A stretch of 64,000 bases of DNA. Origin: Lawsonibacter celer (GTDB taxonomy: Bacteria > Bacillota > Clostridia > Oscillospirales > Oscillospiraceae). This document shows positions 22,861-32,027 of this stretch, piece after piece. The position numbers and the translations under genes were made by a program. The stretch's first letter is position 1, and each line of letters opens with the position of its first letter. Below the pieces are notes generated by a model. It worked only from the letters and a program-made list of their open reading frames with translations, made no database searches and was not told where the DNA came from. Where the stretch lies: the NCBI RefSeq assembly GCF_014281125.1, contig NZ_JACOEA010000001.1, positions 248,001 to 312,000 of the forward strand. Reading direction: 5' to 3'.

Positions 22861-23880
22861 ATGAGTGAAGGCAATCCCGCCGGGAAGCGCTGGGAGCAGG
22901 GCCCCAAGGTGGTGGCCATCGGCGGCGGCACCGGGCTGTCCACCATGCTGCGGGGACTGAAGGTCCATACCAAGAACATCACTGCGATCGTCACCGTGGC
23001 AGACGACGGGGGCGGGTCGGGCATGCTGCGGGAGGACCTGGGCATGCCCCCTCCGGGAGACATCCGCCACTGCATGGAGGCCTTGGCCAATGCAGAGCCG
23101 GTGATGCAGCAGCTGCTGTCCTATCGTTTTCCCAAGGAGTCAGGGCGGCTTACAGGCCAGTCCTTCGGCAACCTGATTCTGGCCGCCCTCAACGGCGTCT
23201 CCGATTCCTTTGACGAGGCGGTGGGGAAGATGAGCCAGGTCCTGGCCATCACCGGCCGGGTCCTGCCGGTGACCAACGCCGACGTGGCCCTGGAGGCCAC
23301 CTTTGAAAACGGCGCAAACGTGCTGGGTGAGTCCAAAATTTTTGCCTTTAAAAAGGAGCAGGACTGCCGGATTGAAAGCGTGCGCCTGCTGCCGGAGCAC
23401 CCGAAGGCCTTGCCCGAGGCGGTGCACGCCATTGAGGAGGCCGACCTGATCCTTCTGGGGCCGGGGAGCCTGTACACCAGTGTGATCCCTAACCTGCTGG
23501 TGGATGGCATCTCCCAGGCGGTGTGCGCCTCCCAGGCGCTGAAGATGTACATTTGCAACATCATGACCCAGGACGGGGAGACGGAGGGAATGACCGCCTC
23601 CGATCATGTGCGGGCGCTGCTGCAGCACTCGGGGCCGCATTTGGTGGACATCTGCCTGTGTAATTCCGCGCCGGTGCGGGCGGGCCTGCTGGAGCGCTAC
23701 CGGGAGGAGGATGCCGCACCCATTGTGGTGGACAGGGCCGCCATTGAGGCGCTGGGGGTGGAGGTGCTCACCCGGCCCCTGGCCTCGGAGACCCAGGACT
23801 ACGCCCGCCACTCCGTCGCCCGTCTGGCAGAGGCCGTCATGGAGATCTATCGGGAGCGGGCAGACACCAGAATCTATTGA
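22861..23880 (+). CDS. yvcK: Gluconeogenesis factor YvcK (UPF0052)
   Basis: The 339-residue CofD-like protein binds UDP-sugars in Bacillus and is needed for growth on gluconeogenic carbon and for normal cell shape. Visible marks are KVVAIGGGTGLSTMLRGLK at the N-terminus, VTVADDGGGSGMLR, PPPGDIRHCM, and GPGSLYTSVIPNLLV. These distinguish it from CofD of the F420 pathway, for which no partner genes are present. AAGGAGG lies 7 bases before the ATG. It is the third gene of the murB-rapZ-yvcK-whiA cluster. Confidence 0.95.
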   Translation: MSEGNPAGKRWEQGPKVVAIGGGTGLSTMLRGLKVHTKNITAIVTVADDGGGSGMLREDLGMPPPGDIRHCMEALANAEPVMQQLLSYRFPKESGRLTGQSFGNLILAALNGVSDSFDEAVGKMSQVLAITGRVLPVTNADVALEATFENGANVLGESKIFAFKKEQDCRIESVRLLPEHPKALPEAVHAIEEADLILLGPGSLYTSVIPNLLVDGISQAVCASQALKMYICNIMTQDGETEGMTASDHVRALLQHSGPHLVDICLCNSAPVRAGLLERYREEDAAPIVVDRAAIEALGVEVLTRPLASETQDYARHSVARLAEAVMEIYRERADTRIY

Positions 23881-23894
23881 AAAGGGGGAGAACC

Positions 23895-24788
23895 GTGTCA
23901 TTTTCCTCTCAGGCAAAGCGGGAGCTGTGCCGCACGGCGATTTCCCGCCGGTGCTGTGCCCAGGCGGAGGCCTACGGGGTGCTGCTCTACTGCAATCAGT
24001 TTTCCGGGCGTGAGGTGCGCATTACCACCGAATCGGCGGATTTTGCCGAACGGCTGCCCATCCTCTTCCGAAAGGCCTTTCGGGTGGAGTTTGACCGCAG
24101 GCCGGAGGGAGGCGAAGGGAAGCGCACCTTCGCCCTCACGGACCGGGACAAGCTCTGGGTGCTCTTTGACGCCTTCGGCTATGATCCGGAGGAGACCGTG
24201 TCCCACCACATCAATTTCGCTGTGCTGGAGGACGAGCACTGCCGCACCGCCTTTTTCCGGGGCGCCTTTCTGGCGGGGGGCTCGGTTACGGACCCGGCCA
24301 AGCGCTATCATCTGGAATTGACGACCCCCCACTACCACATCAGCCGGGAGCTGCACGCCCTGATGCTGGAGGCGGGTTTTCATCCCAAGGAGACCACCCG
24401 TAAGGCCAACTATGTGACCTATTTTAAGCAGAGCGAGGCGATTGAGGATTTCCTCACCGCCATCGGCGCGCCCCTGGCGGCCATGGAGCTGATGAACGCC
24501 AAGGCGGAGAAAGATCTGCGGGGGAGCGTCAACCGCCGGGTCAACTGCGACGCGGCCAACCTGGATAAGACGGTGGATGCCGCCCAGGTGCAGATGGAGG
24601 CCATCCGCGTGCTGGAGGAGCGTGGCATACTGCTGGAGCTGCCGGACAAGCTCAAGGAGGCGGTGGACCTGCGCATGGCCCACCCGGAGCTCACCCTCTC
24701 CCAGCTGGCCGCCCTCTGCACCCCGCCGGTGACCAAGTCGGCGTTTAACCACCGGCTGCGCAAGCTGATGGCGCTGGCGGACCAGTAG
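23895..24788 (+). CDS. whiA: Sporulation/cell-division regulator WhiA
   Basis: The 297-residue DNA-binding protein combines a LAGLIDADG homing-endonuclease-like N-terminal domain (about 1-200, without nuclease function) with a C-terminal helix-turn-helix. In Bacillus it affects division and chromosome segregation. Marks are SFSSQAKRELCR at the start, FFRGAFLAGGSVTDP, and the C-terminal HPELTLSQLAALC and KSAFNHRLRKL. The GTG at 23895 is chosen because AAGGGGGAG lies 5 bases before it and it gives the standard SFSSQ start; the ATG at 23877 would overlap yvcK. It is last of the conserved cluster. Confidence 0.94.
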   Translation: MSFSSQAKRELCRTAISRRCCAQAEAYGVLLYCNQFSGREVRITTESADFAERLPILFRKAFRVEFDRRPEGGEGKRTFALTDRDKLWVLFDAFGYDPEETVSHHINFAVLEDEHCRTAFFRGAFLAGGSVTDPAKRYHLELTTPHYHISRELHALMLEAGFHPKETTRKANYVTYFKQSEAIEDFLTAIGAPLAAMELMNAKAEKDLRGSVNRRVNCDAANLDKTVDAAQVQMEAIRVLEERGILLELPDKLKEAVDLRMAHPELTLSQLAALCTPPVTKSAFNHRLRKLMALADQ

Positions 24789-24811
24789 CGGCCGGGGGCG
24801 GGGTGCAGAGC

Positions 24812-24845
24812 CGCGCCTTTTGGCGCGCAGAACGCCGCAGGCGTT
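24812..24845 (+). other. Two adjacent GC hairpins after whiA
   Basis: CGCGCC/GGCGCG (24812-24817 with 24822-24827, loop TTTT) and AACGCC/GGCGTT (24831-24836 with 24840-24845, loop GCA) stand 3 bases apart, 40 bases before the next start codon. No T-run follows the second, so it is not a standard terminator. Confidence 0.45.
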
Positions 24846-24885
24846 CCCGCAGGGCGAATTCCGATTACCTGAGGAGGTCAAAGAA

Positions 24886-25182
24886 ATGGGGCAGCAGGAA
24901 GCGAGAGGAGAGAAGAATATGATAACGCTGAGCAAACGGTGGAAAGATTTATTTTGGGGGTGTACCGCAGCCTGTGCGGTTTTGATTATACTCAGCCTTC
25001 TGACGCGGCTGATTCTACTTTTCGCACTAGGACTTTTGGCGGGGATCGTGGTATGTGTGATGGCCACGGCCAAGCTCCGCTGTCCGGAGTGCGGCAAGGT
25101 GCTCATTCAGGAGGCCCTGAAAGCGCGGCTGGAGGGGGAGATCACCTGCCCCAAGTGTGATCAGACCTACACGCTGAAGTAG
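24886..25182 (+). CDS. Small membrane protein with zinc-ribbon tail
   Basis: The 98-residue protein has two adjoining hydrophobic segments (about residues 20-60) and a C-terminal rubredoxin-like zinc ribbon with two CxxC pairs (LRCPECGKVL and ITCPKCDQTYTLK). Its function is unknown; such layouts occur in many small clostridial membrane proteins. The ATG at 24886 follows GAGGAGG by 8 bases. A second in-frame ATG at 24919 with GAGGAGAG before it is possible. Six bases separate it from the next gene, also a small membrane protein, so the two probably form a unit. Confidence 0.75.
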   Translation: MGQQEARGEKNMITLSKRWKDLFWGCTAACAVLIILSLLTRLILLFALGLLAGIVVCVMATAKLRCPECGKVLIQEALKARLEGEITCPKCDQTYTLK

Positions 25183-25188
25183 CACGCC

Positions 25189-25647
25189 ATGGATTCTGGT
25201 CCGTTTCCGATCGTGCTCCGTCCGCCCGTGTGGGGGACGGCATACCTGGCACTGTGCTCCGGCTTTTTCCTGGTGGTGTTGGGGGTCACTGGAATGTTAA
25301 TGACCGCCTGGTCCCTGTGCATACTGGCTGCGGCTGCACTGGCCGGCGTGCTGTCCTGGGCCCGCCTACGTTCCCGCCGTTGTATCTGCTTTTACGCAGA
25401 CAGGGTTACGGAGCACACCTTTTTTTCGAGGCATACCTATTCCTATGCTGCAATGGAGGCCATACTCCGCCGTACCTGGACGACCGCCAGGCAGCCGGGC
25501 GGGGCGGCACTGAACAGAACCGCCATCTGCCTGAAGCAAAAAGGGCGGACCGTGATCGTGGTTCCCTATGACTGGGAGCCGGTGCCGCGGCTGCGGCAGG
25601 CCGTCGACTTTTTGGACAGCCTGCCCATTGTAAAACACTATCTGTAA
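25189..25647 (+). CDS. Small membrane protein, possible PH-like domain
   Basis: The 152-residue protein has two hydrophobic segments (about 15-55) followed by a soluble part of about 95 residues that begins CICFYADRVTEHTFFSRH and contains beta-strand-like pieces (RTAICLKQKGRTVIVVPYD). This resembles bacterial pleckstrin-homology-like membrane proteins, but no firm family assignment was made. It lies 6 bases after the zinc-ribbon protein and 27 bases before dnaE, without its own clear promoter. There is no good ribosome binding site before the ATG, so translation may be coupled to the upstream gene. Confidence 0.65.
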   Translation: MDSGPFPIVLRPPVWGTAYLALCSGFFLVVLGVTGMLMTAWSLCILAAAALAGVLSWARLRSRRCICFYADRVTEHTFFSRHTYSYAAMEAILRRTWTTARQPGGAALNRTAICLKQKGRTVIVVPYDWEPVPRLRQAVDFLDSLPIVKHYL

Positions 25648-25674
25648 CCCAAGAGAAAGAAGAGGAGGTCCCCC

Positions 25675-28600
25675 ATGTCCTTTGTCCATCTGCATGTGCA
25701 TACAGAGTTCAGCCTGCTGGACGGCGCCTGTCGTATCCAGGGCCTGGTGAAGCGGGTCAAGGCGTTGGGACAGACCGCCGTGGCGATCACAGACCACGGG
25801 GTGATGTACGGCGCGGTGGACTTTTATAAGGCGGCCAAGGCGGAAGGCGTCAAGCCCATTATTGGCTGTGAGGTCTATGTGGCGCCCCGGGGCCGGCGGC
25901 GTACGGACCGAGTCCACGAGTATGATGCGGAGGCACGCCATCTGGTGCTGTTGTGCAAGGACGAAACGGGCTATCATAACCTCTGCCGGCTGGTATCCGC
26001 CGGCTTTACTGAGGGATTCTATATCAAGCCCAGAGTGGACCTAGAACTGCTGAAGGCCCACAGTGAGGGCCTTATTGCCCTGTCTGCCTGCCTGGCCGGA
26101 GAGGTACCACGGCTCATTCTGGGGGGGAACTATGCCGGGGCCAGGGAGTACGCCCTGGAGATGCAAGAGATTTTCGGACCGGAGAACTACTACCTGGAGC
26201 TTCAGGATCACCGGATCCCCGCCCAGCGGGAGGCCGCCCAGGGTATCCTGCGCCTCCACCAGGAGACCGGTATTCCCCTGGTGGTGACCAATGACGCCCA
26301 CTACCTCACCCGCGGGGACGCCAGAATGCAGGACACCCTGATGTGCATTCAGATGGGCAAGACTGTGGATGACCCAGGCCGGATGAAGTTCGAGACTGAG
26401 GAGTTCTACATCAAGTCGGAGGAGGAGATGGCCGCCCTCTTCCCGGACTATCCCCAGGCGGTGGAGAATACCGTACGCATTGCAGAGCGCTGCAATCTGG
26501 AGTTCCAGTTCGGCGTTCACCACCTGCCGGAGTTTAAATTGCCCGAGGGCTATCAGGACGGGGACGCCTATTTTGAAAAGCTGTGCCGGGAGGGCTTTGT
26601 CCGCCGTTACCCGGATGCCCCCGCAGACTACATGGAACGCCTGGAATACGAGATGGGCGTGATCCGGCAGATGGGCTTTGTGGACTACTTCCTGATTGTC
26701 TCTGACTTCATCAGCTATGCAAAGAGCCGGGATATCCCTGTGGGCCCGGGCCGCGGCTCGGCCGCGGGAAGCATGGTGGCCTACTGCCTGTCCATCACCG
26801 ATGTGGACCCTATGAAGTACAGCCTGTATTTCGAGCGCTTTCTGAATCCGGAGCGGGTTACCATGCCCGATATTGACATCGACTTCTGCATCCGCCGGCG
26901 GCAGGAGGTGATCGAATATGTCCAGAACAAGTACGGCGCCGACCATGTGGCTCAGATCGTTACCTTCGGCACCATGGCTGCCCGGGGCGCCATCCGTGAC
27001 GTGGGTAGGGCACTGAATGTGCCCTACGCCGATGTGGACGCGGTGGCCAAGCAGGTGCCCAGCGGTCCGGGCGCCCTCCATATCACCCTGGATGAGGCGA
27101 TCAAGCTCTCCAAGCAGCTGCGGGAGTCTTATGAGGGCGATGAACGCATCAAGACCCTTATTGACACGGCCAAGGCCATCGAAGGGATGCCACGCCACGC
27201 CTCCACCCACGCTGCGGGCGTAGTCATTACCCGCAAGCCGGTGGTGGACTATGTGCCGCTTGCGAAAAATGACGAATCGGTGGTCACCCAGTATGTGATG
27301 ACTACCTTGGAAGAGCTGGGCCTGCTCAAGATGGACTTCCTGGGCCTGCGCAACCTGACTATCCTGGACGATACGGTGAAGCTGGTGCGTGCAAAGCAGA
27401 CTGACTTTACACTGAGTGCTATTCCGGACCACGATCCTGAAGTGTTCCAGATGCTCTCCGACGGGCGCACCTCCGGTGTGTTCCAGATGGAGTCGGCGGG
27501 TATGACCGGCGTGTGTGTGGGCCTCAAGCCTCAGAACATCGAGGACATCACCGCCATTATCGCCCTCTACCGGCCCGGCCCTATGGATTCCATCCCGCGC
27601 TTCATTGCCTGCAAGCAGAACCCGGATAAGGTGAAGTACAAGCACCCCAGCCTGGAGCCCATTCTCTCCGTCACCTACGGGTGCATCGTCTATCAGGAGC
27701 AGGTCATTGAGATATTCCGCAAGCTGGGCGGCTATACCATGGGTCAGGCAGACATGGTACGCCGGGCCATCTCCAAAAAGAAAAGGGCCCAGATTGAGAA
27801 GGAGCGCGCCTCCTTTGTCCGCGGCGACCCGGAGCGGGGGATTGCCGGCTGTGTGGCCAACGGTATTCCAGCCCAGGTGGCGGAAGACATCTACGACGAG
27901 ATTGAGGCCTTCGCCCAGTATGCCTTCAATAAGGCCCACGCGGTGGCCTACGCCATTGTGGCCTATCAAACCGCCTGGTTTAAATGCCACTATACTCGGG
28001 AATATATGGCCGCTCTGCTCACCTCTGTTCTGGATTACAGCGAAAAGGTGGCCGAATATATTGCCGAGTGCAAGGAGTGCGGGATCCAGCTTCTGCCCCC
28101 GGATATCAATGAGTCGGGCGCGGATTTTACAGTCTCGGGCGAGCGGATCCGCTTTGGCCTGGTGGCCGTAAAGGGGGTGGGCCGCGGCTTTATCAACGCC
28201 GTGCTCTCCGAACGTGAAAAGGGCGGACCCTTTACATCTTTCCCGGACTTTTGCCAGCGGCTGTTTGACGCAGACATGAACAAGCGGGTGCTGGAGAGCC
28301 TGATCAAGTGCGGGGCCTTTGACGGGATGGGCGCCTACCGCTCTCAGCTGCTGGACGCCTATGAGCAGGTGGTGGACTCCATTGCCCAGACCCGCCGTAA
28401 GAATTTGGAGGGGCAGTACGATCTCTTCGGCGGCGGCGGGGACGAGCCTCAGTCTGCCCCGGCGATGCAGCTGAAAAACATCCCGGAGTATACGCGCCGG
28501 GAGCTGATGCGCATGGAGAAGGAGACCACCGGCCTTTACCTCACCGGCCACCCGATGGATGAATACAGGGAAATTGCCAAACAATACAGAGCAGCTCCCG

Positions 28601-29163
28601 TTGGCTCGATCCTGTCGGACTTTGACCGGGAGGGCGGGCCGGAGATCTACCATGATGACCAGCGGGTCACGGTGGCGGGTGTGGTGGCGGCGTCCAAGAC
28701 CAAGACCACCCGGAACAACACCCTGATGGCCTACGCCACAGTGGAGGATGACACGGGATCCATAGAGATGCTGGTGTTTTCCCGGGTTCTGGCCGAGTGT
28801 GCACCCTATTTGAAAGAGGGGATGCCCATCCTAGCAGACGGGCGCATCTCCGTGCGGGACGAGAAAGCCCCGCAGATTATGTGCGACCGCATCCGTCCCA
28901 TCAGCGCCCTGACCGGGCAGCCCGGCACGGGGGGGGGAGAAGGCGAGAAAGCGAAACGCCTTTACATTCGGATTCCCAGCCTGAATGACCCGCGCTGGGA
29001 GAAGATCAAGCTGATTCTCACCATGTTTCCGGGGGAGGAGCAGCTGAAGGTACGCTGTGAAGACACTGGAAAGCTGTTTGGAACGGTATGCGTGGTGCAC
29101 AGGGCGCTGATCGCGGAGCTCAGAGAGCTGCTGGGCGATGAGAATGTGGTGGTGAAGCAGTGA
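25675..29163 (+). CDS. dnaE: DNA polymerase III alpha subunit (DnaE type)
   Basis: Replicative polymerase of 1162 residues. Domain order: PHP domain (FVHLHVHTEFSLLDGA at residue 2), palm with catalytic aspartates in PDIDIDFCIRRR (about 400), fingers and Y-family-like helices (GRTSGVFQMES, YRPGPMDSIPRF), helix-hairpin-helix (FTSFPDFCQRLF), and an OB-fold near 1000 (VTVAGVVAASKTKTTRNN). The absence of an inserted exonuclease domain separates it from PolC. GAGGAGG lies 7 bases before the ATG. Its stop overlaps the GTG of the cardiolipin synthase gene. Confidence 0.97.
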   Translation: MSFVHLHVHTEFSLLDGACRIQGLVKRVKALGQTAVAITDHGVMYGAVDFYKAAKAEGVKPIIGCEVYVAPRGRRRTDRVHEYDAEARHLVLLCKDETGYHNLCRLVSAGFTEGFYIKPRVDLELLKAHSEGLIALSACLAGEVPRLILGGNYAGAREYALEMQEIFGPENYYLELQDHRIPAQREAAQGILRLHQETGIPLVVTNDAHYLTRGDARMQDTLMCIQMGKTVDDPGRMKFETEEFYIKSEEEMAALFPDYPQAVENTVRIAERCNLEFQFGVHHLPEFKLPEGYQDGDAYFEKLCREGFVRRYPDAPADYMERLEYEMGVIRQMGFVDYFLIVSDFISYAKSRDIPVGPGRGSAAGSMVAYCLSITDVDPMKYSLYFERFLNPERVTMPDIDIDFCIRRRQEVIEYVQNKYGADHVAQIVTFGTMAARGAIRDVGRALNVPYADVDAVAKQVPSGPGALHITLDEAIKLSKQLRESYEGDERIKTLIDTAKAIEGMPRHASTHAAGVVITRKPVVDYVPLAKNDESVVTQYVMTTLEELGLLKMDFLGLRNLTILDDTVKLVRAKQTDFTLSAIPDHDPEVFQMLSDGRTSGVFQMESAGMTGVCVGLKPQNIEDITAIIALYRPGPMDSIPRFIACKQNPDKVKYKHPSLEPILSVTYGCIVYQEQVIEIFRKLGGYTMGQADMVRRAISKKKRAQIEKERASFVRGDPERGIAGCVANGIPAQVAEDIYDEIEAFAQYAFNKAHAVAYAIVAYQTAWFKCHYTREYMAALLTSVLDYSEKVAEYIAECKECGIQLLPPDINESGADFTVSGERIRFGLVAVKGVGRGFINAVLSEREKGGPFTSFPDFCQRLFDADMNKRVLESLIKCGAFDGMGAYRSQLLDAYEQVVDSIAQTRRKNLEGQYDLFGGGGDEPQSAPAMQLKNIPEYTRRELMRMEKETTGLYLTGHPMDEYREIAKQYRAAPVGSILSDFDREGGPEIYHDDQRVTVAGVVAASKTKTTRNNTLMAYATVEDDTGSIEMLVFSRVLAECAPYLKEGMPILADGRISVRDEKAPQIMCDRIRPISALTGQPGTGGGEGEKAKRLYIRIPSLNDPRWEKIKLILTMFPGEEQLKVRCEDTGKLFGTVCVVHRALIAELRELLGDENVVVKQ

Positions 29164-30719
29164 AGCGTAAGGGATTCAACATCAAAAACATTACCTCTAT
29201 GGTGCTCAACCGAGCGGTGATTATCGCGGTGCTGATTATTCTCCAGTCGGCGTTTCTGATCGGTACGGCCGTGCTCTATTCCAGCGCCTACATGTATGTA
29301 TATTGGGCGTGTGTGGTGCTCTCGATTCTGGCTGTGCTGATCATTGTCAGCCGGCAGACGGATCCGGGCTATAAGATCGGCTGGATTATTCCCATCCTGA
29401 TTTTCCCCATGTTCGGCTGGCTGGTCTACCTGATCTGCGGCGGAAACCGGGTGTCCAGGCGGATGCGCCGCAAACTCCGGGGGGGCAACCGAAAGATGTT
29501 GCAGGAGCTGGAGCCGGACTGTAAGGCGGAACAGCTTTTCGTCTACGGCGAGGACGCGGTCACCCAGGCCCGCTATCTGGAGCAATACGCCGGGTGTCCG
29601 GTGTATACCAACACCTACACGGAGTATTTTCCCCTGGGAGACGATCTCTTCCCCAAGCTGATGGAGGAGCTGAAAAAGGCGGAGAAGTATATCTTCATCG
29701 AGTTTTTTATCATCGGCCAGGGCCTGTTCTGGAATTCGATTCTGGAGGTACTCAAGGAAAAGCACGCCTCCGGCGTGGATGTGCGCATTCTCTATGACGA
29801 CGTGGGCAGCCTGCGCACTCTGCCCATGAACTACGCCAAGCGGTTGGAACGGGAAACCGGCATTCCCTGCTGTGTGTTCAACCGCTTCAAACCAATTTTG
29901 TCCATCCGCATGAACAACCGGGACCACCGGAAGTTCTGCATCATTGACGGCCACACGGCCTTTACGGGCGGAATCAATCTGGCGGATGAATATATCAACC
30001 GGAAGCTACGCTTTGGCCACTGGAAGGATACCGCCGTCATGGTGAAGGGGGAGGCGGCCTGGAGCATGGCGGTGATGTTTCTGACCATGTGGGAGTACAA
30101 CCGGGAGACCGATGAGGAATTCAGCCGCTTCCGGCCGGAGCGCCTGCCCGCTGAGGCGGAGCTGGGCCGGGGGTTCTATGTCCAGCCCTATGCGGATTCT
30201 CCCCTGGATAATGAGCCGGTGGGAGAGACGGTCTACCTGAATCTCATCAGCAAGGCCCACCGCTATGTGTATATTATGACGCCTTATCTGGTGGTAAGCG
30301 ACAGCGTGAACACCGCACTGCGCAACGCGGCAAAATCCGGCGTGGACGTGCGGATTATCACCCCGCATATTCCGGACAAGAAACTGGTGTTTGAGCTCAC
30401 CCGCGCGCACTATGAACCCCTGCTGGATGCGGGCGTAAAGATCTACGAGTACACGCCCGGCTTTGTCCATGCGAAGAATTTTGTCGTGGATGACCGCTAT
30501 GCCACGGTGGGGACCATTAATCTGGATTACCGCAGTATGTTTCTCCATTTTGAGGACGGCGTGCTTCTCTTCGGAGACCCGGTGATACGGGAGATCAAGC
30601 GGGACTTCCTGCTCACACAGGAGAAGAGCGAGGAGATTACCTTGGAGGAGTGCAGACGCCATTCCCAGGGGCGCCAGCTGCTGCGCTCCGTGCTGCGGGT
30701 GTTGGCCCCTCTGCTGTAA
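29160..30719 (+). CDS. cls: Cardiolipin synthase
   Basis: The 519-residue phospholipase D superfamily enzyme makes cardiolipin from two phosphatidylglycerols at the membrane. There are two N-terminal membrane segments (about 15-37 and 42-62) plus a third near 75-95. The two HKD motifs are complete: HRKFCIID (His about 256) and HAKNFVVD (His about 437), each followed by the usual GG/GT segments (FTGGINLADEY, ATVGTINLDYRS). The start is a GTG overlapping the dnaE stop in GTGA style, indicating translational coupling. It ends at a strong bidirectional terminator. Confidence 0.95.
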   Translation: MKRKGFNIKNITSMVLNRAVIIAVLIILQSAFLIGTAVLYSSAYMYVYWACVVLSILAVLIIVSRQTDPGYKIGWIIPILIFPMFGWLVYLICGGNRVSRRMRRKLRGGNRKMLQELEPDCKAEQLFVYGEDAVTQARYLEQYAGCPVYTNTYTEYFPLGDDLFPKLMEELKKAEKYIFIEFFIIGQGLFWNSILEVLKEKHASGVDVRILYDDVGSLRTLPMNYAKRLERETGIPCCVFNRFKPILSIRMNNRDHRKFCIIDGHTAFTGGINLADEYINRKLRFGHWKDTAVMVKGEAAWSMAVMFLTMWEYNRETDEEFSRFRPERLPAEAELGRGFYVQPYADSPLDNEPVGETVYLNLISKAHRYVYIMTPYLVVSDSVNTALRNAAKSGVDVRIITPHIPDKKLVFELTRAHYEPLLDAGVKIYEYTPGFVHAKNFVVDDRYATVGTINLDYRSMFLHFEDGVLLFGDPVIREIKRDFLLTQEKSEEITLEECRRHSQGRQLLRSVLRVLAPLL

Positions 30720-30757
30720 AAAAACCTCCGCAGGCTTATGCCTGCGGAGGTTTTTCA
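30719..30757. terminator. Bidirectional terminator between cls and the DUF4364 gene
   Basis: A perfect 15-bp stem (30721-30735 with 30740-30754), 4-base loop, is flanked by A and T runs, so it works in both directions between two converging genes. Confidence 0.95.
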
Positions 30758-31297
30758 GGTTCCAGCTTCCGATTCCCCGCTTTCCAGGAGAGAGGAAAGA
30801 ATTTCATTATAGATGCGCTCCGGGCGCTCCCGGAACGCGGCAGCCAGACGCTCACCCTGCTCCTGTGAAGGTGAGAAGAGGGAAAGGGAAAGCAGGTTTC
30901 CGCTCTCATCATCCAGAGTCATGCGCACGTCAAAGCCGCCGCCCTCCCGGGCGGCCACCTGGGCACGCACCTGTGCGTTGCGGCGCAGAACCCCGTTGAG
31001 CCTGGCAAGGTTTCCGTTGCACTTGCGCCGCACGGAGTAGGGGAGACTGCTCTCGCAGGCCGCGCCGTCCCGGCGGCCCTTATCCGTGATGGAATACAGC
31101 CCATCTTCCAGCGTCAAATGATCGGTCTCCACCAGCTCTGCAACTGCTTCCGTAAACTCAAAGTAGTCCACACCGTCGTCACACATGGTCAGATCGGTGA
31201 GGGTAGGGAAATCAATTGGGGCCGCCGCACGGGCCATGAGGTAAAGAATGAGAAATTTGATGTCCAGTTTGTCGTGGATAAAGCCGTATCGGGCCAT
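30755..31297 (-). CDS. DUF4364 family protein
   Basis: The 180-residue protein starts MARYGFIHDKLDIKFLILYL. The first 85 or so residues look like a winged helix-turn-helix (FPTLTDLTM, YFEFTEAVAELVETDHL, YSITDKGR), and the rest is an alpha/beta domain ending in a helix (QGERLAAAFRERPERIYNEIL). DUF4364 proteins are common in Clostridia and are thought to be transcriptional regulators, without known targets. The start at 31297 is supported by GGAAGGGAG 8 bases upstream; a longer frame to 31363 lacks this. It is a single gene. Confidence 0.88.
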   Translation of the reverse strand: MARYGFIHDKLDIKFLILYLMARAAAPIDFPTLTDLTMCDDGVDYFEFTEAVAELVETDHLTLEDGLYSITDKGRRDGAACESSLPYSVRRKCNGNLARLNGVLRRNAQVRAQVAAREGGGFDVRMTLDDESGNLLSLSLFSPSQEQGERLAAAFRERPERIYNEILSSLLESGESEAGT

Positions 31298-31448
31298 GGG
31301 TGCTGCTCCCTTCCAAATGCGATGGTCTCCTTTCGCATTATACCGAAAACCCGTGGAAATCACAAGGGGCAGTTTCCTCCCTTTTAGCCTTTGGACTGAT
31401 TTAAGAACTAAACAGCCTGATAAATTGGAAGTCGTTAAGTAATTGCTA

Positions 31449-31826
31449 TTATAATGCTAAGTTGGGAAATAAATCTTCTGCCGCTTTTTCCTGCCAGTTG
31501 AACTTTTCTATAAAATCGTGGAAGCATTCTTCACATATCCAATAATCCATATCTTCCGTGCAATAGAATGTACAAGCTTTGTCTGTTAATGCCTTCTCCC
31601 AACAGAATTCACAATGCGCATGCCAAAAGTGTTGAATTTTATCTCCTTCGAGAAATTCGTGGCCGCAATTTGTGGTTTCAACAAACAGTTTAGCATATCG
31701 TTCGATTTTTTGAAAAAAGACATTTTTACTTCTGTACGCAATTTCCCAAAATATAGGGAAAGTAATCTTATAAAGCGTTCTATTAGACAGATGTTCTCCC
31801 TGTCCATTAAGTCGCCAGTCAGACAC
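31449..31826 (-). CDS. Low-GC Cys-rich protein of unknown function
   Basis: The 125-residue protein was recognised only as a type of hypothetical protein seen in Firmicutes. The C-terminal half has several Cys/His residues (HAHCEFCWEKAL, ACTFYC, YWICEECFHDF) that could bind zinc. The N-terminal half is aromatic-rich (TLYKITFPIFWEIAYRS). It has no signal peptide or membrane segment. The start is a GTG with GGAGG 9 bases upstream. GC content is clearly lower than in the flanking genes and it is isolated on the minus strand, suggesting acquisition. Spacing on both sides gives no operon context. Confidence 0.75.
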   Translation of the reverse strand: MSDWRLNGQGEHLSNRTLYKITFPIFWEIAYRSKNVFFQKIERYAKLFVETTNCGHEFLEGDKIQHFWHAHCEFCWEKALTDKACTFYCTEDMDYWICEECFHDFIEKFNWQEKAAEDLFPNLAL

Positions 31827-31965
31827 AAGAATTACCCTCCTTCAAATCGGGATTTATCGTTCGGTTTACTTTATCATATTTTTCTGCTTTCATCAATGCA
31901 TAGTGAAAATGACGGAGTTAGAACCCGTCAGTCCAAAAGTAAAAAGGAAGGCAGCTTCTCCTCGC

Positions 31966-31995
31966 TTGACAGGAGACGCTGGGCTGTCGTATGAT
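31966..31995 (+). promoter_or_regulatory. Probable promoter of the DUF3048 gene
   Basis: TTGACA at 31966-31971 and TATGAT at 31990-31995 are 18 bases apart, about 18 bases before the ribosome binding site. Confidence 0.6.
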
Positions 31996-32027
31996 GGAAG
32001 AAATTGAGGACGGGGAGGCATACCGCT

